From contig NZ_JAKZHU010000001.1 in assembly GCF_022568795.1 (NCBI RefSeq), positions 1,922,001 through 1,986,000 of the forward strand: a stretch of DNA of 64,000 bases, written 5' to 3'. The notes below the pieces were generated by a model. It did not search any database, was not told the DNA's origin, and was given only the letters and a program-made list of their open reading frames with translations. The position numbers and the translations under genes are program-made. Numbering within the stretch: the first letter of the stretch is position 1; each line of letters begins with the position of its first letter. Below, one piece after another: positions 1-12,179 of this stretch. The DNA comes from Arsenicicoccus dermatophilus. GTDB taxonomy: Bacteria > Actinomycetota > Actinomycetes > Actinomycetales > Dermatophilaceae.

Positions 1-921
1 TCAGGCCAGGGCGGCGCGGGCTGCGTCCAGGAGCACCCGGGCCGGGATCTCGCGCGTCGTCATCAGTGTCACCTGCCGGGCGGCCTGGTGCGCGAGCATC
101 TCCAGACCGGACACCACTGGTGCTCCTGCGGCGGCGAAAGCCTGGGCCAGGGCGGTCGGCCACCCCTCGTAGACCACCTCGAACAGCGGCGGCACCCGTG
201 CGCCCGGCGGCTGCGCGCCCGTCGCGGCGAGCGTGGCGACGACGGGGGCCACGACGTCGCCCGCGTCACCCGGCAGGGTGTTGACGACGAGGTCGACGCC
301 CGGCACCACCTGCGCCACGTCGGCGGCGCCCAGGGAGGCCGTGGCCCACCCGAGCCCCAGGGTGCGGGCCAGCTGCTCGGTCTCGGGACGGACGCCGTAC
401 CGCACCAGCACCACCACCTCGCGGGCCCCCAGCTCGGCCGCGGCCAGCAGGACCGAGCGCGCGGTCGCCCCCGCGCCCAGGACGGCGACGCGACCGACCC
501 CGTCGATGCCGTGGTCCCCCAGCGCGGCGCGGATCCCGGGGACATCCGTGTTGTATGCCGACCAGCCGTCTCCCGCGCGCACCAGGGTGTTCGCGGCCCC
601 GGCCACCCGCGCGACCGGGTCGGCGCACGCCGCCAGCGCGAGGGCCTCCTCCTTGAGGGGCATGGTGACCGACAGCCCCTGCCAGGAGGGGTCCAGCTCG
701 GCGACGAAGGCCCCCAGCCCGCCCTCGGTCACCTCGACCCGGTGGTAGGACCAGTCGTCGAGCCCGAGGCCGGCGTAGGCGGCGCGGTGCATCACCGGGG
801 AGAGCGAGTGACCGATCGGGCTGCCCACGACGGCGGCGCGCCGGACCTCGCCCGCGACCGGGTCCCCTGCCCGGCCGCCGGCACCCTGCTCGGCCGCGCC
901 GCCGCTGCCGTCGCTCAGCAC
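1..921 (-). CDS. aroE: Shikimate dehydrogenase AroE
   Basis: Reduces 3-dehydroshikimate to shikimate with NADPH in the cytosolic shikimate (aromatic amino acid) pathway. The substrate-binding N-domain shows GSPIGHSLSP and the SVTMPLKEEAL stretch with the catalytic Lys; GAANTL and YNTDVPG follow. A Rossmann NADP-binding loop is visible as VLGAGATARS. The stop codon is the first three bases of the window. Two GTG starts are possible: 942 overlaps mltG by 28 bases, while 921 overlaps by 7 and has an AAGGG-like ribosome site, so 921 is preferred. It is the last gene seen of the alaS-ruvX-mltG-aroE run, a common actinobacterial order. Confidence 0.93.
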   Translation of the reverse strand: MLSDGSGGAAEQGAGGRAGDPVAGEVRRAAVVGSPIGHSLSPVMHRAAYAGLGLDDWSYHRVEVTEGGLGAFVAELDPSWQGLSVTMPLKEEALALAACADPVARVAGAANTLVRAGDGWSAYNTDVPGIRAALGDHGIDGVGRVAVLGAGATARSVLLAAAELGAREVVVLVRYGVRPETEQLARTLGLGWATASLGAADVAQVVPGVDLVVNTLPGDAGDVVAPVVATLAATGAQPPGARVPPLFEVVYEGWPTALAQAFAAAGAPVVSGLEMLAHQAARQVTLMTTREIPARVLLDAARAALA

Positions 922-2093
922 TGGCCCTTGTGCGCCTGGCACCAGGACTGGAACTTCTCGACGGCCTTGTTGTGGTCCTGCAGGTTGGTGGTGAAGACCG
1001 TCTCGCCCGTCGCCGGGTCGATGGTGACGAAGTAGAGCCAGGGGCCGGGCGTCGGCTCCGCGGCGGCCTTGAGGGAGGCCTCGCCGGGGTTGCCGATCGG
1101 CCCGACGGGCAGCCCGTCGCGGGTGTAGGTGTTGTAGCCGTTGACCTGGGCACGCTCCTTGTCGGTGGTCGTGATGACCCGCTTGCCGGTCGCGTAGGCC
1201 ACGGTGGAGTCCAGCTGCAGCCGCATCGGACGCTTGAGACGGTTCTCGAGCACCTGGGCCACCTTGCCCCGGTCCGCGTCCAGGCGGGCCTCGGACTCGA
1301 TGATGCTGGCCAGGATCACGGTGCGCTCGGCCTTCTCGGGGGACACGCCCAGCGTGTCCAGCACGTCCTTGGTCTTGCCGACCATCTGCGCGAGCTGCTC
1401 GGCGGGCGTCACCTTGGGCCCGAACTCGTAGGACGCCGGGAACAGATAGCCCTCGACGTTGCCCTTGGCGTAGGCGGGCAGCCCGATCGCGGCGGGATCC
1501 TTGGCCGCGGCGGTGTAGTCGGAGACCGGTCGACCGCTCGCCTTGGCCAGGGCGGCGTAGACCTCCGTCGCCCGCATGCCCTCGCGGATGGTCACGCGCT
1601 TGACGACGCGGTGCGCCGGGTCAGCGAGGTAGGTCACGGCCTGGGCGGCCGGGATGCGCTCCGGGACGAGGTAGTCGCCCGGCTGGATCCCCTGGGAGCG
1701 GGCGTCCTTCTTGGCCGCCTCCGTGAAGGCCTTGACCGACTTGACCACCCCGGCCTTCTGCAGGACCTTGGCGATCGTCGCACCGTTGGCGGCCTCGGGG
1801 ACGACCACGGGGACCTTCTTGCCCGTGGCGTCGGCGGCGACGTAGTCCGAGGCGTCCTCGCCCTGCAGGCCCTTGACCATGGGCATCAGGGCGAACGCCG
1901 CGGCCGCGAGCGCGCCGACGACGAGCAGCAGGGTCAGCAGGATGAGGATCGGGCCCTTGCGGTTGCGCCGGGGTGGCCGTTGCCGGGCCCGCATCTCCCG
2001 TCGGGTGCTGACTCGGGTCGCGCCGTCGTCCCAGGCGCCTCGCCCCCCGGCGTCGCCACCGAGGATCGCGTCAGTCAGGTGCGGCTCGCTCAC
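915..2093 (-). CDS. mltG: Endolytic murein transglycosylase MltG
   Basis: YceG/MltG family enzyme that cuts nascent peptidoglycan strands at the outer face of the membrane and so acts as a terminase of glycan synthesis. The 392-residue protein has a basic cytoplasmic N-terminus of about 48 residues, one membrane segment at about 49-72 (ILILLTLLLVVGALAAAAFA), a linker, and the YceG domain to the C-terminus. The family's catalytic Glu is expected in ASIIESEARLDADRG near residue 265, followed by the conserved LQLDSTVAYATG and YNTYTRDGLPVGPIGNPG. It lies between ruvX and aroE and overlaps aroE. The family assignment is secure; the exact cut site is inferred from the family. Confidence 0.95.
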   Translation of the reverse strand: MSEPHLTDAILGGDAGGRGAWDDGATRVSTRREMRARQRPPRRNRKGPILILLTLLLVVGALAAAAFALMPMVKGLQGEDASDYVAADATGKKVPVVVPEAANGATIAKVLQKAGVVKSVKAFTEAAKKDARSQGIQPGDYLVPERIPAAQAVTYLADPAHRVVKRVTIREGMRATEVYAALAKASGRPVSDYTAAAKDPAAIGLPAYAKGNVEGYLFPASYEFGPKVTPAEQLAQMVGKTKDVLDTLGVSPEKAERTVILASIIESEARLDADRGKVAQVLENRLKRPMRLQLDSTVAYATGKRVITTTDKERAQVNGYNTYTRDGLPVGPIGNPGEASLKAAAEPTPGPWLYFVTIDPATGETVFTTNLQDHNKAVEKFQSWCQAHKGQC

Positions 2094-2140
2094 AGGGGGG
2101 TCCTTCGCGTCAGTGGGGGCTGAACATCTCGCAGGAGAGA

Positions 2141-2785
2141 CTAGGTGACCTTGCGGTGCCTGGGCTTGCGGCGGGGGGTCGGCTCGCCGTCGCGCGTCTG
2201 GTCACCAGCAGCCGTCGGGTGCTGCGCCGGGTCGGCGCCGGGCTCCCCCGACCCGGCCACGGGGGTGCCTGCGCGGCGGCCCGTGGCACTCTCCTGGTCC
2301 AGCGCGACCTGCAGGATCAGCACGGCGGCGGCCTGGTCGATGACCTGGCGCTGGGACCGGGCCCGGCGGCCGCTCTCGCGCAGCCGTCGGGCCGCGTCGA
2401 CGGTGGTGAGTCTCTCGTCCACCACCCGGACCTCGGGGCCGCAGGCCCCCGTCGTACCGGCCAGGGACCGCGCGAACTCCCGAGCCAGGCGCGTGGACCC
2501 GCTGTCCCCGCCCGCCAGGGTGCGGGGCAGCCCGACGTAGACGACGTCCGCCCCGAGCTCCCCCGCGAGCCGGGTGACGGCGGCCACGTCGTCGTGGCGG
2601 CCCGGGACGTGCGTGATCGTCGTCTCGGGCGTGGCGAGAAGTCCGTCCGGGTCGCTGCGGGCCACCCCCACCCGCACCGTCCCCACGTCGACGCCGAGCC
2701 GCACGCCGCGGGGCAGCCGGGCGCCCGCCGAGGTCCCGCGGGCGGGGTCGGGCGGGCGTTGCTGCCCCGCGGCGATGTCGGACAC
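2141..2785 (-). CDS. ruvX: YqgF/RuvX Holliday junction resolvase-like nuclease
   Basis: RNase H-fold nuclease family (YqgF/RuvX), linked to rRNA 5' maturation in E. coli and to Holliday junction processing by homology. The core motif RLGVDVGTVRVGVARSD carries the first catalytic Asp; VYVGLPRTLAGG and RVVDERLTT hold the other conserved parts. The frame is open further upstream into alaS, but the GTG at 2785, 19 bases after the alaS stop, gives a 214-residue protein and is the likely start. There is a disordered, basic C-terminal tail of about 55 residues (PRRKPRHRKVT). The alaS-ruvX-mltG order is strongly conserved in actinobacteria and supports the call. Confidence 0.9.
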   Translation of the reverse strand: MSDIAAGQQRPPDPARGTSAGARLPRGVRLGVDVGTVRVGVARSDPDGLLATPETTITHVPGRHDDVAAVTRLAGELGADVVYVGLPRTLAGGDSGSTRLAREFARSLAGTTGACGPEVRVVDERLTTVDAARRLRESGRRARSQRQVIDQAAAVLILQVALDQESATGRRAGTPVAGSGEPGADPAQHPTAAGDQTRDGEPTPRRKPRHRKVT

Positions 2786-2804
2786 GGTAGGTCGCAGCTC
2801 GGCG

Positions 2805-5501
2805 TCAGCGGCCCTGCGCGGACACGGTCGCCTCGACCTGGGCCAGGGCCTCACCGATCTTGCCGGCGTCCTGGCCACCGCCCTGGGCGAGGTCGTCCTT
2901 GCCGCCACCGCCGCCGCCGAGGGCCTGCGCCGCCACGCGCACCAGGGCTCCGGCCTTGATGCCGAGCTCGCGGGCGCGCTCGTTGGTGGCGACGATGACC
3001 ACCGGACGCTCCTTGGCCACGGTCGCCACGACCACGACGGCGGGACGTTCGTTGCCGAGCCGGCCGCGCAGGTCCAGGACCAGGGCGCGCGCGTCGTCGG
3101 CGGTGAGTCCCTCGGCGTGGTGGGCCACCAGGCTCACCCCGCCCAGGTCCTTGGCCGCACCCGCCAGCTGCCCGGCCATGGCGAGGGCCTGCTGCTGGCG
3201 CATCTGGGTGATCTCGCGCTCGGCGTCCTTGAGCTTGGTGAGGATCGAGGAGATCCGCTCGGGCAGCTCCTCCGAGCGCACCTTGAGGTCCCCGGTCAGC
3301 TGCCCCACGATCGCGGACTCACGGGCCAGGAAGTCGTAGGCGTCCGAGCCCACCAGCGCCTCCACGCGACGGACCCCCGAGCCGATGGACGCCTCGCCGA
3401 GGAGCTTGACCACGCCGAGCTGGCCGGAGCGCTGGGCGTGGGTGCCGCCGCACAGCTCGCGGGCCCAGTCGCCGACGGACACGACCCGCACCTCCTTGCC
3501 GTACTTCTCGCCGAAGAGCGCCATGGCACCGGACGCGACGGCCTCCTCCTGGCTCATCACGTCGGCCCGGACCTCGAGGTCCTCCAGCAGCATGGTGTTG
3601 ACCTTGGCCTCGACGTCCCGCAGGACCGAGACCGGCACCGCGGAGGTCGCGTTGAAGTCGAAGCGGAAGCGCCCGGGGGCGTTCTCCGAGCCGGCCTGGG
3701 TCGCCGTGTCCCCCAGCGCCTCGCGGATCGCCTTGTGCACCATGTGGGTCGCGGTGTGCGCCCGGGAGATCGCCCGCCGACGCTGCAGGTCGACCAGGGC
3801 GTGCGCCGCGGCACCGGGGGTGACCTCGCCGGACACGACGGTCGCCTTGTGCACGATCAGTCCGTTGATGGGCTTCTGCACGTCGCGGACCTCGACGACG
3901 GCGCCGTTGTCGAGCTCGATGCGCCCGCCGTCGGCGAGCTGCCCGCCGCCCTCGGGATAGAACGGTGTGCGGTCGAGCACCAGCTCGACGTCCTCGCCGG
4001 CGCAGACCGTCCGGGCGACCTCGCCGCCGACGATCAGACCGGCGACGCGCACCTCGGAGGTGACCTCCTCGTAGCCCGTGAACTCCACGCCGTGCCCGAT
4101 CGAGTCGGCCACCTCGCGGTAGGCGTGCGCGTCGCCGTGCCCCTGCTTCTTGGCCTTGGCGTCGGCCTTGGCCCGGGCCCGCTGCTCGCCCATCAGGCGG
4201 CGGAAGCCCTCCTCGTCGACGGTCAGGCCCTGCTCGGCCGCCATCTCCAGGGTCAGGTCGATCGGGAAGCCATAGGTGTCGTGGAGCTGGAAGGCCTTGT
4301 CGCCGCCCAGGATCCCCGCTCCCCCGGACTTCGCGGCGGCCACCGCGGAGTCGAGCATGGTGGTGCCGCTGGACAGGGTGCGCCGGAAGGACTCCTCCTC
4401 GGCGTACGCGATCTGGCTGATCCGGGAGAAGCCGCGCTCCAGCTCGGGATAGGACTTGCTCATCTGCGCCATCGACACCGGCAGCAGCGTCGGCAGCGCC
4501 GGGTCCTGCACGCCCAGCAGTCGCATCGAGCGGACCGCGCGGCGCAGCAGGCGACGCAGGACGTAGCCGCGCCCCTCGTTGCCCGGGGTGACGCCGTCGC
4601 CGATGAGCATCAGCGACGAGCGGACGTGGTCGGCCACCACGCGGAAGCGCACGTCGTCGGCGGGGCTGGCGCCATACCTCTTGCCGGACAGCTCCTCGGC
4701 GGCCCGGATCACCGGGAAGACCTCGTCGATCTCGTAGAGGTTGTCCACGCCCTGGAGCAGGAAGGCGACGCGCTCCAGCCCCATGCCGGTGTCGATGTTC
4801 TTCGCGGGCAGCGGCGTGACGACCCGGAAGTCGTCCTTCGCCTTGACGTCGGTGATCTCCTCGGTCTGGAAGACGAGGTTCCAGATCTCCAGGAAGCGGT
4901 CCTCGTCGGCCTCCGGGCCACCGTCGGCGCCGTACTGCGGGCCGCGGTCGATGTAGATCTCCGAGCAGGGGCCGCCCGGCCCCTCGACGCCCATGTGCCA
5001 GTAGTTGTCCTTGAGGCTGCGGCCCTGGATCCGCTCGGCGGGCATGCCCACCGCCCGCCAGTGCTCCATCGCCTCGACGTCGCCGTCGGGGTAGTCCGGG
5101 TGGAAGCCGGGACCCAGCACGGTCACCCAGACCTTCTCCGGGTCGAAGCCGAGGTTGCCCTCCTCGCGCGAGCCGGTGACGAACTCCCAGGCGAACTCGA
5201 TGGCACCCTTCTTGAAGTAGTCGCCGAACGAGAAGTTGCCGTTCATCTGGAAGAAGGTGCCGTGACGGGTGGTCTTGCCGACCTCCTCGATGTCCCCGGT
5301 GCGCACGCACTTCTGCACGCTGGTGGCGCGGGCGTAGGGCGGGGTCTCCTGGCCGAGGAAGTACGGCTTGAAGGGCACCATGCCCGCGTTGACGAAGAGC
5401 AGGTTGGGGTCGTCGTAGAGCAGCGGCGCACTGGGGACGACGGTGTGGCCGTGACGCTCGAAGAACGCGAGCCAGCGGCGACGGATCTCGGCAGTTTCCA
5501 T
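2805..5501 (-). CDS. alaS: Alanyl-tRNA synthetase
   Basis: Class II synthetase that charges tRNA-Ala. The 898-residue length is normal for a full enzyme. In order: the catalytic core at the N-terminus ([39 protein letters not shown]), the tRNA-binding domain, the editing domain with the HxxxH metal site (AHTATHMVH) and the partner [10 protein letters not shown], then the C-Ala domain ending in a Gly-rich GGGGGGKDD stretch. ATG at 5501 has an AAAGGA ribosome site. It is the first gene of alaS-ruvX-mltG-aroE; a hairpin-bearing leader of about 210 bases lies upstream. Confidence 0.98.
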   Translation of the reverse strand: METAEIRRRWLAFFERHGHTVVPSAPLLYDDPNLLFVNAGMVPFKPYFLGQETPPYARATSVQKCVRTGDIEEVGKTTRHGTFFQMNGNFSFGDYFKKGAIEFAWEFVTGSREEGNLGFDPEKVWVTVLGPGFHPDYPDGDVEAMEHWRAVGMPAERIQGRSLKDNYWHMGVEGPGGPCSEIYIDRGPQYGADGGPEADEDRFLEIWNLVFQTEEITDVKAKDDFRVVTPLPAKNIDTGMGLERVAFLLQGVDNLYEIDEVFPVIRAAEELSGKRYGASPADDVRFRVVADHVRSSLMLIGDGVTPGNEGRGYVLRRLLRRAVRSMRLLGVQDPALPTLLPVSMAQMSKSYPELERGFSRISQIAYAEEESFRRTLSSGTTMLDSAVAAAKSGGAGILGGDKAFQLHDTYGFPIDLTLEMAAEQGLTVDEEGFRRLMGEQRARAKADAKAKKQGHGDAHAYREVADSIGHGVEFTGYEEVTSEVRVAGLIVGGEVARTVCAGEDVELVLDRTPFYPEGGGQLADGGRIELDNGAVVEVRDVQKPINGLIVHKATVVSGEVTPGAAAHALVDLQRRRAISRAHTATHMVHKAIREALGDTATQAGSENAPGRFRFDFNATSAVPVSVLRDVEAKVNTMLLEDLEVRADVMSQEEAVASGAMALFGEKYGKEVRVVSVGDWARELCGGTHAQRSGQLGVVKLLGEASIGSGVRRVEALVGSDAYDFLARESAIVGQLTGDLKVRSEELPERISSILTKLKDAEREITQMRQQQALAMAGQLAGAAKDLGGVSLVAHHAEGLTADDARALVLDLRGRLGNERPAVVVVATVAKERPVVIVATNERARELGIKAGALVRVAAQALGGGGGGKDDLAQGGGQDAGKIGEALAQVEATVSAQGR

Positions 5502-5577
5502 GGTGGGACAGTCCTTTGGTCAGAGGTGGTATGGCGGGAGGGACCGGCCGCGCGCCTGGGCGCGACGCAGCGAGGCG

Positions 5578-5630
5578 GGGGCGTGCGCCCCTAGATAGCT
5601 CGCTCTCGGCCCACCGGCCTGAGGTGGGCC
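5578..5630 (-). promoter_or_regulatory. Structured alaS leader
   Basis: Between the peptide-transport terminator (5716-5752) and the alaS start there are about 210 bases with no gene. Two hairpins are visible: 5608-5615 pairs perfectly with 5623-5630 (GGCCCACC/GGTGGGCC), and 5578-5583 pairs with 5586-5591 (GGGGCG/CGCCCC). They would lie in the alaS 5' leader if the promoter is upstream of 5630. No clear -35/-10 pair was found, and no known riboswitch or T-box signature was recognised. Confidence 0.35.
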
Positions 5631-5715
5631 GCCTCGCGGATCGCCACAGCTCCTCCAGGAAGTCGTCTCGTCGGCGTCCCACCCTACCCCCTGGTGCCGG
5701 GCGACCGGGAGCACG

Positions 5716-5752
5716 CCGAGGCCCCCGCCGCAGGGTGCGACGGGGGCCTCGG
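5716..5752 (-). terminator. Terminator after peptide-transport operon 1
   Basis: A perfect 12-bp stem (CCGAGGCCCCCG paired with CGGGGGCCTCGG) with a 13-base loop lies 32 bases past the stop of the binding-protein gene. It closes the 11804-5785 operon and separates it from alaS. No U-run follows, as is usual in actinobacteria. Confidence 0.75.
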
Positions 5753-5784
5753 TGACGGTGCTGGTCAGGTCGGCAGGTGGGCGG

Positions 5785-7506
5785 TCAGCCCTTCTTCATG
5801 CCCTTCTGCCAGCCGACGTTCTCCCAGTGCGGGTTGAGGGACTGGAACAGCGACGGGCCGATGTTGGCGATGCCCTTGCGGTAGGCCTCGATCTGCGGGC
5901 CGTTGTAGAGCGGCATCATGCCGTAGGTGGCCTTGAACCAGTCCTTCTCGATCGCGTTGATCTCCTTGGCCTGCGCGGCGTGGTCGGCGATCTCGCCGAC
6001 CTTCTTGATCCGGGCGTCCAGCTCGGGGGTGCCGGAGAAGGAGAGGTTGTTCTCGTTGTCCGAGCACATGAACTGGCAGACCGACACCAGCGGCGAGGAG
6101 CTGCCGGACTGGAAGGCCATGGAGACGATGCCGTAGTCCTTCTTGACCATGGCGTCGTTGAACGCGCCGCTCGCCCGCTGGTCGAGCTGCGCGTCGATCC
6201 CGGCAGCCTTGATCATCGACTGCAGGGTGCGGGCCAGCGCCACGCGGGTCGGGTCGTCACCGAAGTAGGTGATCTTGACCGTGGCCTTCTGCCCACCCTT
6301 GGCGAAGATCCCGTCGGCGCCCTTGGTGTAGCCCGCGTCGGTCAGCGTCTTCTGCGCGTCCTCCTTGGAGAACTTCACCGGGAAGTTGTCCTCGTACTCC
6401 TTCTGGAAGCTGTAGAAGAGGTTGGAGCCGGCGGCCGGCTCGGTCCAGTTCAGTCCGTCGAAGGCGATCTTCCGATACTGCTCACGGTCGATGGCCTGCC
6501 AGATCGCCTTGCGCAGGTTCACGTCCTTGAGCGAGGGGTCCTTGCCGTTGAAGATCAGCTCGCGGGTCGTGGTCAGCTGACCACGCCGGATGTCGAGCTG
6601 GTTGGCGCCCTGGATCTGCTGGTAGCGCGCCTTGTTCTGCGTCCGGACCATGTCCAGCTCGCCGTTCTTGAACGCCGGGATGGTGGCCGAGTCCTCCATC
6701 TCGCGGAAGATGATCTTGTCCAGCAGCGGCTTCTGGCCCCACCACTTCGGGTTGGGCACCAGCGTGGCGGTCTTCCCGGTGGCGTCCACCTTGTCGATGA
6801 CGAACGCTCCGGAGCGCCACTCGTTGTGGACCTGGTTGTTCTTGAAGCCGGCGTTGAAGACCTTGGGGTCGTTGCCGACGCTCGGGTGCATCACGCCACC
6901 GAAGATCTCGGTGATCGGGTTGTACTTCTTCTTGAAGGTGACGACGACCTCGTTGTCCTTGGCGCCCTTCTCGACCTTCTCCACGTCCTCGTAGCCCGCG
7001 GTCGAGACGGTGTTGTAGCCGCCCTTCTGCATGGTGGAGCTCATGGCCTTGCGGGTGGCCTCGAAGGCGCGGTAGTCGATCGGCGTGCCGTCGTTGAACT
7101 TGGCCTTGGGGTTGACCGTGTAGGTCGCGACCTGCTTGCCGCCCTTGTCCTCGACCTTGGGCATGGCCTCGAGGTAGTCAGGGTTGTTGGTCACCGTGCC
7201 GTCGGGGGTGACGTCGTAGAAGTTGGGGTCGGTGGCGGTGGACACCGACCTGTTGTCGACGTTGTTGCCGTCACCGTTCCAGGCGTTCCAGTCGACCGGC
7301 AGGGAGTCGAAGAAGGAGGTGAACGAGCCACCCTGCTCCAGGTTGGCCCGGTCCTGCTTGTTGGTGCTGACCATCTTGGCGGCCGAGCTGGAGTCCTGCT
7401 TCTCCAGGCCGGAGCCCTTGTCGCCCGAGCCGCCGGAGCAGCCCGACACCGTGATGGAGGCGGTGAGGGCCACGGCCAGTGCGCCGTAGAACGTGCGGTT
7501 CTTCAT
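5785..7506 (-). CDS. Peptide ABC transporter substrate-binding lipoprotein (operon 1)
   Basis: Family 5 solute-binding protein of an Opp/Dpp-type importer, held outside the membrane by a lipid anchor. ATG at 7506 (AAAGGAAA ribosome site) gives 573 residues with a signal peptide and lipobox VSGC, Cys23 being the lipidated residue. Family features include KFNDGTPIDYRAFEATRKA (the hallmark D-G-x-P-x-x-A region), LRKAIWQAIDREQYRK and a C-terminal MMPLYNGPQIEAYRKG. It is the last gene of a four-gene operon (permease, permease, fused ATPase, binding protein). The transported substrate cannot be read from sequence; oligopeptides are the usual cargo of the family. Confidence 0.92.
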   Translation of the reverse strand: MKNRTFYGALAVALTASITVSGCSGGSGDKGSGLEKQDSSSAAKMVSTNKQDRANLEQGGSFTSFFDSLPVDWNAWNGDGNNVDNRSVSTATDPNFYDVTPDGTVTNNPDYLEAMPKVEDKGGKQVATYTVNPKAKFNDGTPIDYRAFEATRKAMSSTMQKGGYNTVSTAGYEDVEKVEKGAKDNEVVVTFKKKYNPITEIFGGVMHPSVGNDPKVFNAGFKNNQVHNEWRSGAFVIDKVDATGKTATLVPNPKWWGQKPLLDKIIFREMEDSATIPAFKNGELDMVRTQNKARYQQIQGANQLDIRRGQLTTTRELIFNGKDPSLKDVNLRKAIWQAIDREQYRKIAFDGLNWTEPAAGSNLFYSFQKEYEDNFPVKFSKEDAQKTLTDAGYTKGADGIFAKGGQKATVKITYFGDDPTRVALARTLQSMIKAAGIDAQLDQRASGAFNDAMVKKDYGIVSMAFQSGSSSPLVSVCQFMCSDNENNLSFSGTPELDARIKKVGEIADHAAQAKEINAIEKDWFKATYGMMPLYNGPQIEAYRKGIANIGPSLFQSLNPHWENVGWQKGMKKG

Positions 7507-7526
7507 GATGGGAATTTCCTTTCGGG

Positions 7527-9673
<2,147 letters not shown>

Positions 9674-9677
<4 letters not shown>

Positions 9678-10810
9678 GCCGTGCCACCTGACTTCGAGTT
9701 GGGGTCGAGCGCGTCGCGCATGCCGTCACCGATCAGCGCGAGCGAGACCGTGATCCACTGCAGGGCGATCGTCGGGATCCAGAACAGCCACGGGTAGCCG
9801 CTGAGCTGGTTGGCCGACTGTCCGATGAGCATGCCGAGCGAGACGTCGGGCGCGCGCACACCGACGCCGAGGAAGGACAGCGCGGTCTCGTAGATGATGG
9901 CGCCGAAGGTGCCGAGCACGATCTGCAGGATCAGGTAGGACCCGATGTTGGGGATGATGTGCTTGCGGATGATGCCCAGGTCGGACACCCCCATGTAGCG
10001 AGCGGCCTGGACGTACTCACGCTCACGCAGCGACTGCGTGGTGGCCCGGATGACACGGGCCATGCCCATCCACCCGAAGGCCGTGAGCAGCAGCGCCAGG
10101 ATGAAGGCGTTGCCGCCGAACTGGCCCATGAACACGGCGATGAGCAGGAAGTACGGCATCAGGATCAGCATGTCGAGCAGCCACATGCCGGCCTTCTCGC
10201 GCCAGCCGCCCCAGAAGGCGATGGCGGTGCCGTAGATCGCCGCGATGATCGGGGCGACGACACCCACGACCGAGGCGATCATGAGCGACTTCCCGGTGCC
10301 CCGGACGATGAGCGAGTAGAGGTCCACGCCGCCGACGTCCGTGCCGAACCAGTGCTCGGACGAGGGGCCGGAGCCGATGTTCATGAAGTCCTGGTCGGTG
10401 TAGGACCACTTGTTGGGCAGGTTGCCCAGGAGCGCGAAGAGGATCGCGATCGCGAGCATCACCAGGCCGATGACGGCGCCCTTGTTGCGCAGCAGGCGCT
10501 TGACGATCAGGGCGGTCTTGCCGGTGATGGCCACGTCGCCCTCGGTCGCGCCGGTCTCCACCACGGTGGGTGCTGCCGGACCGACGGGGTTGCCGCCGAA
10601 CTGGCCGGGGTCGCCGCGCAGGACGTCCTCCTTGCCCGCCGCGTCCCGCACCGACACGGTGGGGTCCGCGTCGAGGCGGCCGTGCGTGGCCGGAGCGGCC
10701 TGCTCCGTGGCTGCGGGGTCCTCGACGCGGGCGTGGGCCCCGCGGTAGTCCCCGTCAGCCGGGTCGGGGTGGTCGGTCGCGAGCGTCGGGTCGCGGTGCT
10801 GGTCACTCAT
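9674..10810 (-). CDS. Peptide ABC transporter permease, OppC type (operon 1)
   Basis: Second inner-membrane subunit of importer 1. The 378-residue protein has an unusually long hydrophilic N-terminus of about 95 residues before the first membrane segment (GAVIGLVMLAIAILFALLG). The conserved periplasmic WFGTDVGGVDL and the binding-protein-dependent permease core (ARYMGVSDLGIIRKHIIPN, the EAA loop that docks the ATPase) are present. It sits one base after the OppB-type gene and overlaps the ATPase gene by four bases, so it is cotranscribed. The long N-terminal tail is low complexity and of unknown role. Confidence 0.92.
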
Positions 10811-10811
10811 G

Positions 10812-11804
10812 TCAGCTCACCCGCACTCGGGGGTCGACCACGGCGATGGACACGTCGGCGATGATCGCGCCGATGGCGAAGAGCAGACCGCCGAAGGCGA
10901 TCGAGGCGACGGTCACGTTGACGTCCTGGGTGAGGGTGATGGCCTGCAGGGTGTAGCGACCGAGGCCCGGCCAGGCGAAGACCATCTCGACGATGAAGGT
11001 GCCGGCGAAGATGCCGGGCACCGCGAACGCGATCGTCTGGGCCACCGGGATGAAGGACGTCCGCAGCGCGTGCTTGCGGACCGCCTGGGCCTTGGTCAGA
11101 CCCTTGGCCCGCGCCGTCCGGACGTAGTCCGCGTTGATGTTGTCGAGCAGCAGGGTGCGCTGCAGGAGCTGGTAGCCGACATACCCCAGGATCGTCAGGG
11201 CCAGCGTCGGCAGGATCAGGTGCTGCAGCTGGTCGACCAGGTGGGGGAAGAAACCGTCGGCCACACCGTCGGCGTTCTCGATGCCACCGACGAAGAAGAT
11301 GCGCTGCCCGGCGGTCTCGTTGATCTTGATGCCGGTCATCTGCACCACCAGGTAGATCACCGGGGCCGGGATCGTCTGGATGAAGTACGACAGGTAGGTG
11401 ACGACCTTGTCACCCGCCTTGTACTGCCGGGAGGCCGTGTAGATGCCGAGGGAGACGCCCACGATGATCGACAGGATCATCGAGAGGAAGACGAGCCGGC
11501 CGGAGATGAGCGCCCGGCTCATGAACTCCTGGCTGACCGGCTGGCCGTTGGGGCTCTTGCCCCAGTCCCAGTGGAGCACGACGTTCTGCAGCCACTGGAG
11601 GTAGCGCCCCAACGAGCTCATCGTCGGGTCCAGCTGGTTGGCCGTGAGCCGGTCGTAGACCTGCTGGCGGGTGGGCCGAGGGGTGGCCTGCAGCATGAGG
11701 ACCTCGGGCTTGAGGAAGCTGACCGCCGCGAAGTACGCGATGGTCGTGGCCACGAAGATCTGCACGAGGTAGTTGGCCAGGCGCCGGACGATGTAGATCA
11801 GCAT
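10812..11804 (-). CDS. Peptide ABC transporter permease, OppB type (operon 1)
   Basis: First inner-membrane subunit of importer 1. It starts at ATG 11804 after a strong GGAGGAG site and has 330 residues; an upstream in-frame extension to 12017 is open but lacks a ribosome site. It opens with the typical YIVRRLANYLVQIFVATTI membrane helix. The EAA-type loop is ADYVRTARAKGLTKAQAVRKH. The large periplasmic loop is longer than in OppB2 and carries an insert around RIFFVGGIENADGVADGF. It heads the operon with the OppC-type, fused ATPase and binding-protein genes. Confidence 0.93.
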   Translation of the reverse strand: MLIYIVRRLANYLVQIFVATTIAYFAAVSFLKPEVLMLQATPRPTRQQVYDRLTANQLDPTMSSLGRYLQWLQNVVLHWDWGKSPNGQPVSQEFMSRALISGRLVFLSMILSIIVGVSLGIYTASRQYKAGDKVVTYLSYFIQTIPAPVIYLVVQMTGIKINETAGQRIFFVGGIENADGVADGFFPHLVDQLQHLILPTLALTILGYVGYQLLQRTLLLDNINADYVRTARAKGLTKAQAVRKHALRTSFIPVAQTIAFAVPGIFAGTFIVEMVFAWPGLGRYTLQAITLTQDVNVTVASIAFGGLLFAIGAIIADVSIAVVDPRVRVS

Positions 11805-12104
11805 GGAGGTTCTCCTCCGCTGCACGCGAGGAACGGGTGAGCAGCCCGGTCCTGCAGGAGTGTCGATGGCATCTCGATCTTCCTTGCTGGGCGCCCTCGA
11901 CGGTGAGGGCGGCGGTCGGTCGCCGCGTCCGCGGATAAAGGGCTTGCCGCGGACGGTTCGGCGTGAGCAGCAGCCTACGCATCCCGCGCCGCGGCGCCGA
12001 GTGGCGGGGTGCTCCACCGCCTGACCGGATGCAGATCGTGACCTTGCCGAGACAAATAGGTCGCGGCGAGTTGCCGTTCGTCACCGTATGCCGACAAAAC
12101 AGCC
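11805..12104 (-). promoter_or_regulatory. Upstream region of peptide-transport operon 1
   Basis: About 300 bases without a gene between the OppB1 start and the terminator at 12105. It must hold the operon promoter, but no convincing -35/-10 pair was found. An AT-richer patch lies at 12050-12060 (GACAAATAGG). A GGTCACGA word occurs on the minus strand at 12035-12042, the same word as half of the palindrome at 13990-14006. Nothing else was recognised. Confidence 0.35.
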
Positions 12105-12132
12105 CGTCCCACGGCCTTGAGGCCGTGGGACG
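12105..12132 (-). terminator. Rho-independent terminator of the orphan binding protein
   Basis: A perfect 12-bp stem (CGTCCCACGGCC with GGCCGTGGGACG) and a 4-base loop, followed on the minus strand by GGCTGTTTTG. It lies 48 bases past the stop at 12180. This is the clearest intrinsic terminator in the window after the rRNA one. Confidence 0.88.
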
Positions 12133-12179
12133 GTTGACGCTGCGTGGTGGACGCTGGCGCGATCTGCGGCCAGGACGAG

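Noticed and set aside
2574-5594. Long open frame (about 1,000 codons) on the plus strand opposite alaS
   Set aside because: It mirrors alaS in the codon-position pattern typical of high-GC genes, has no ribosome site and no family resemblance.
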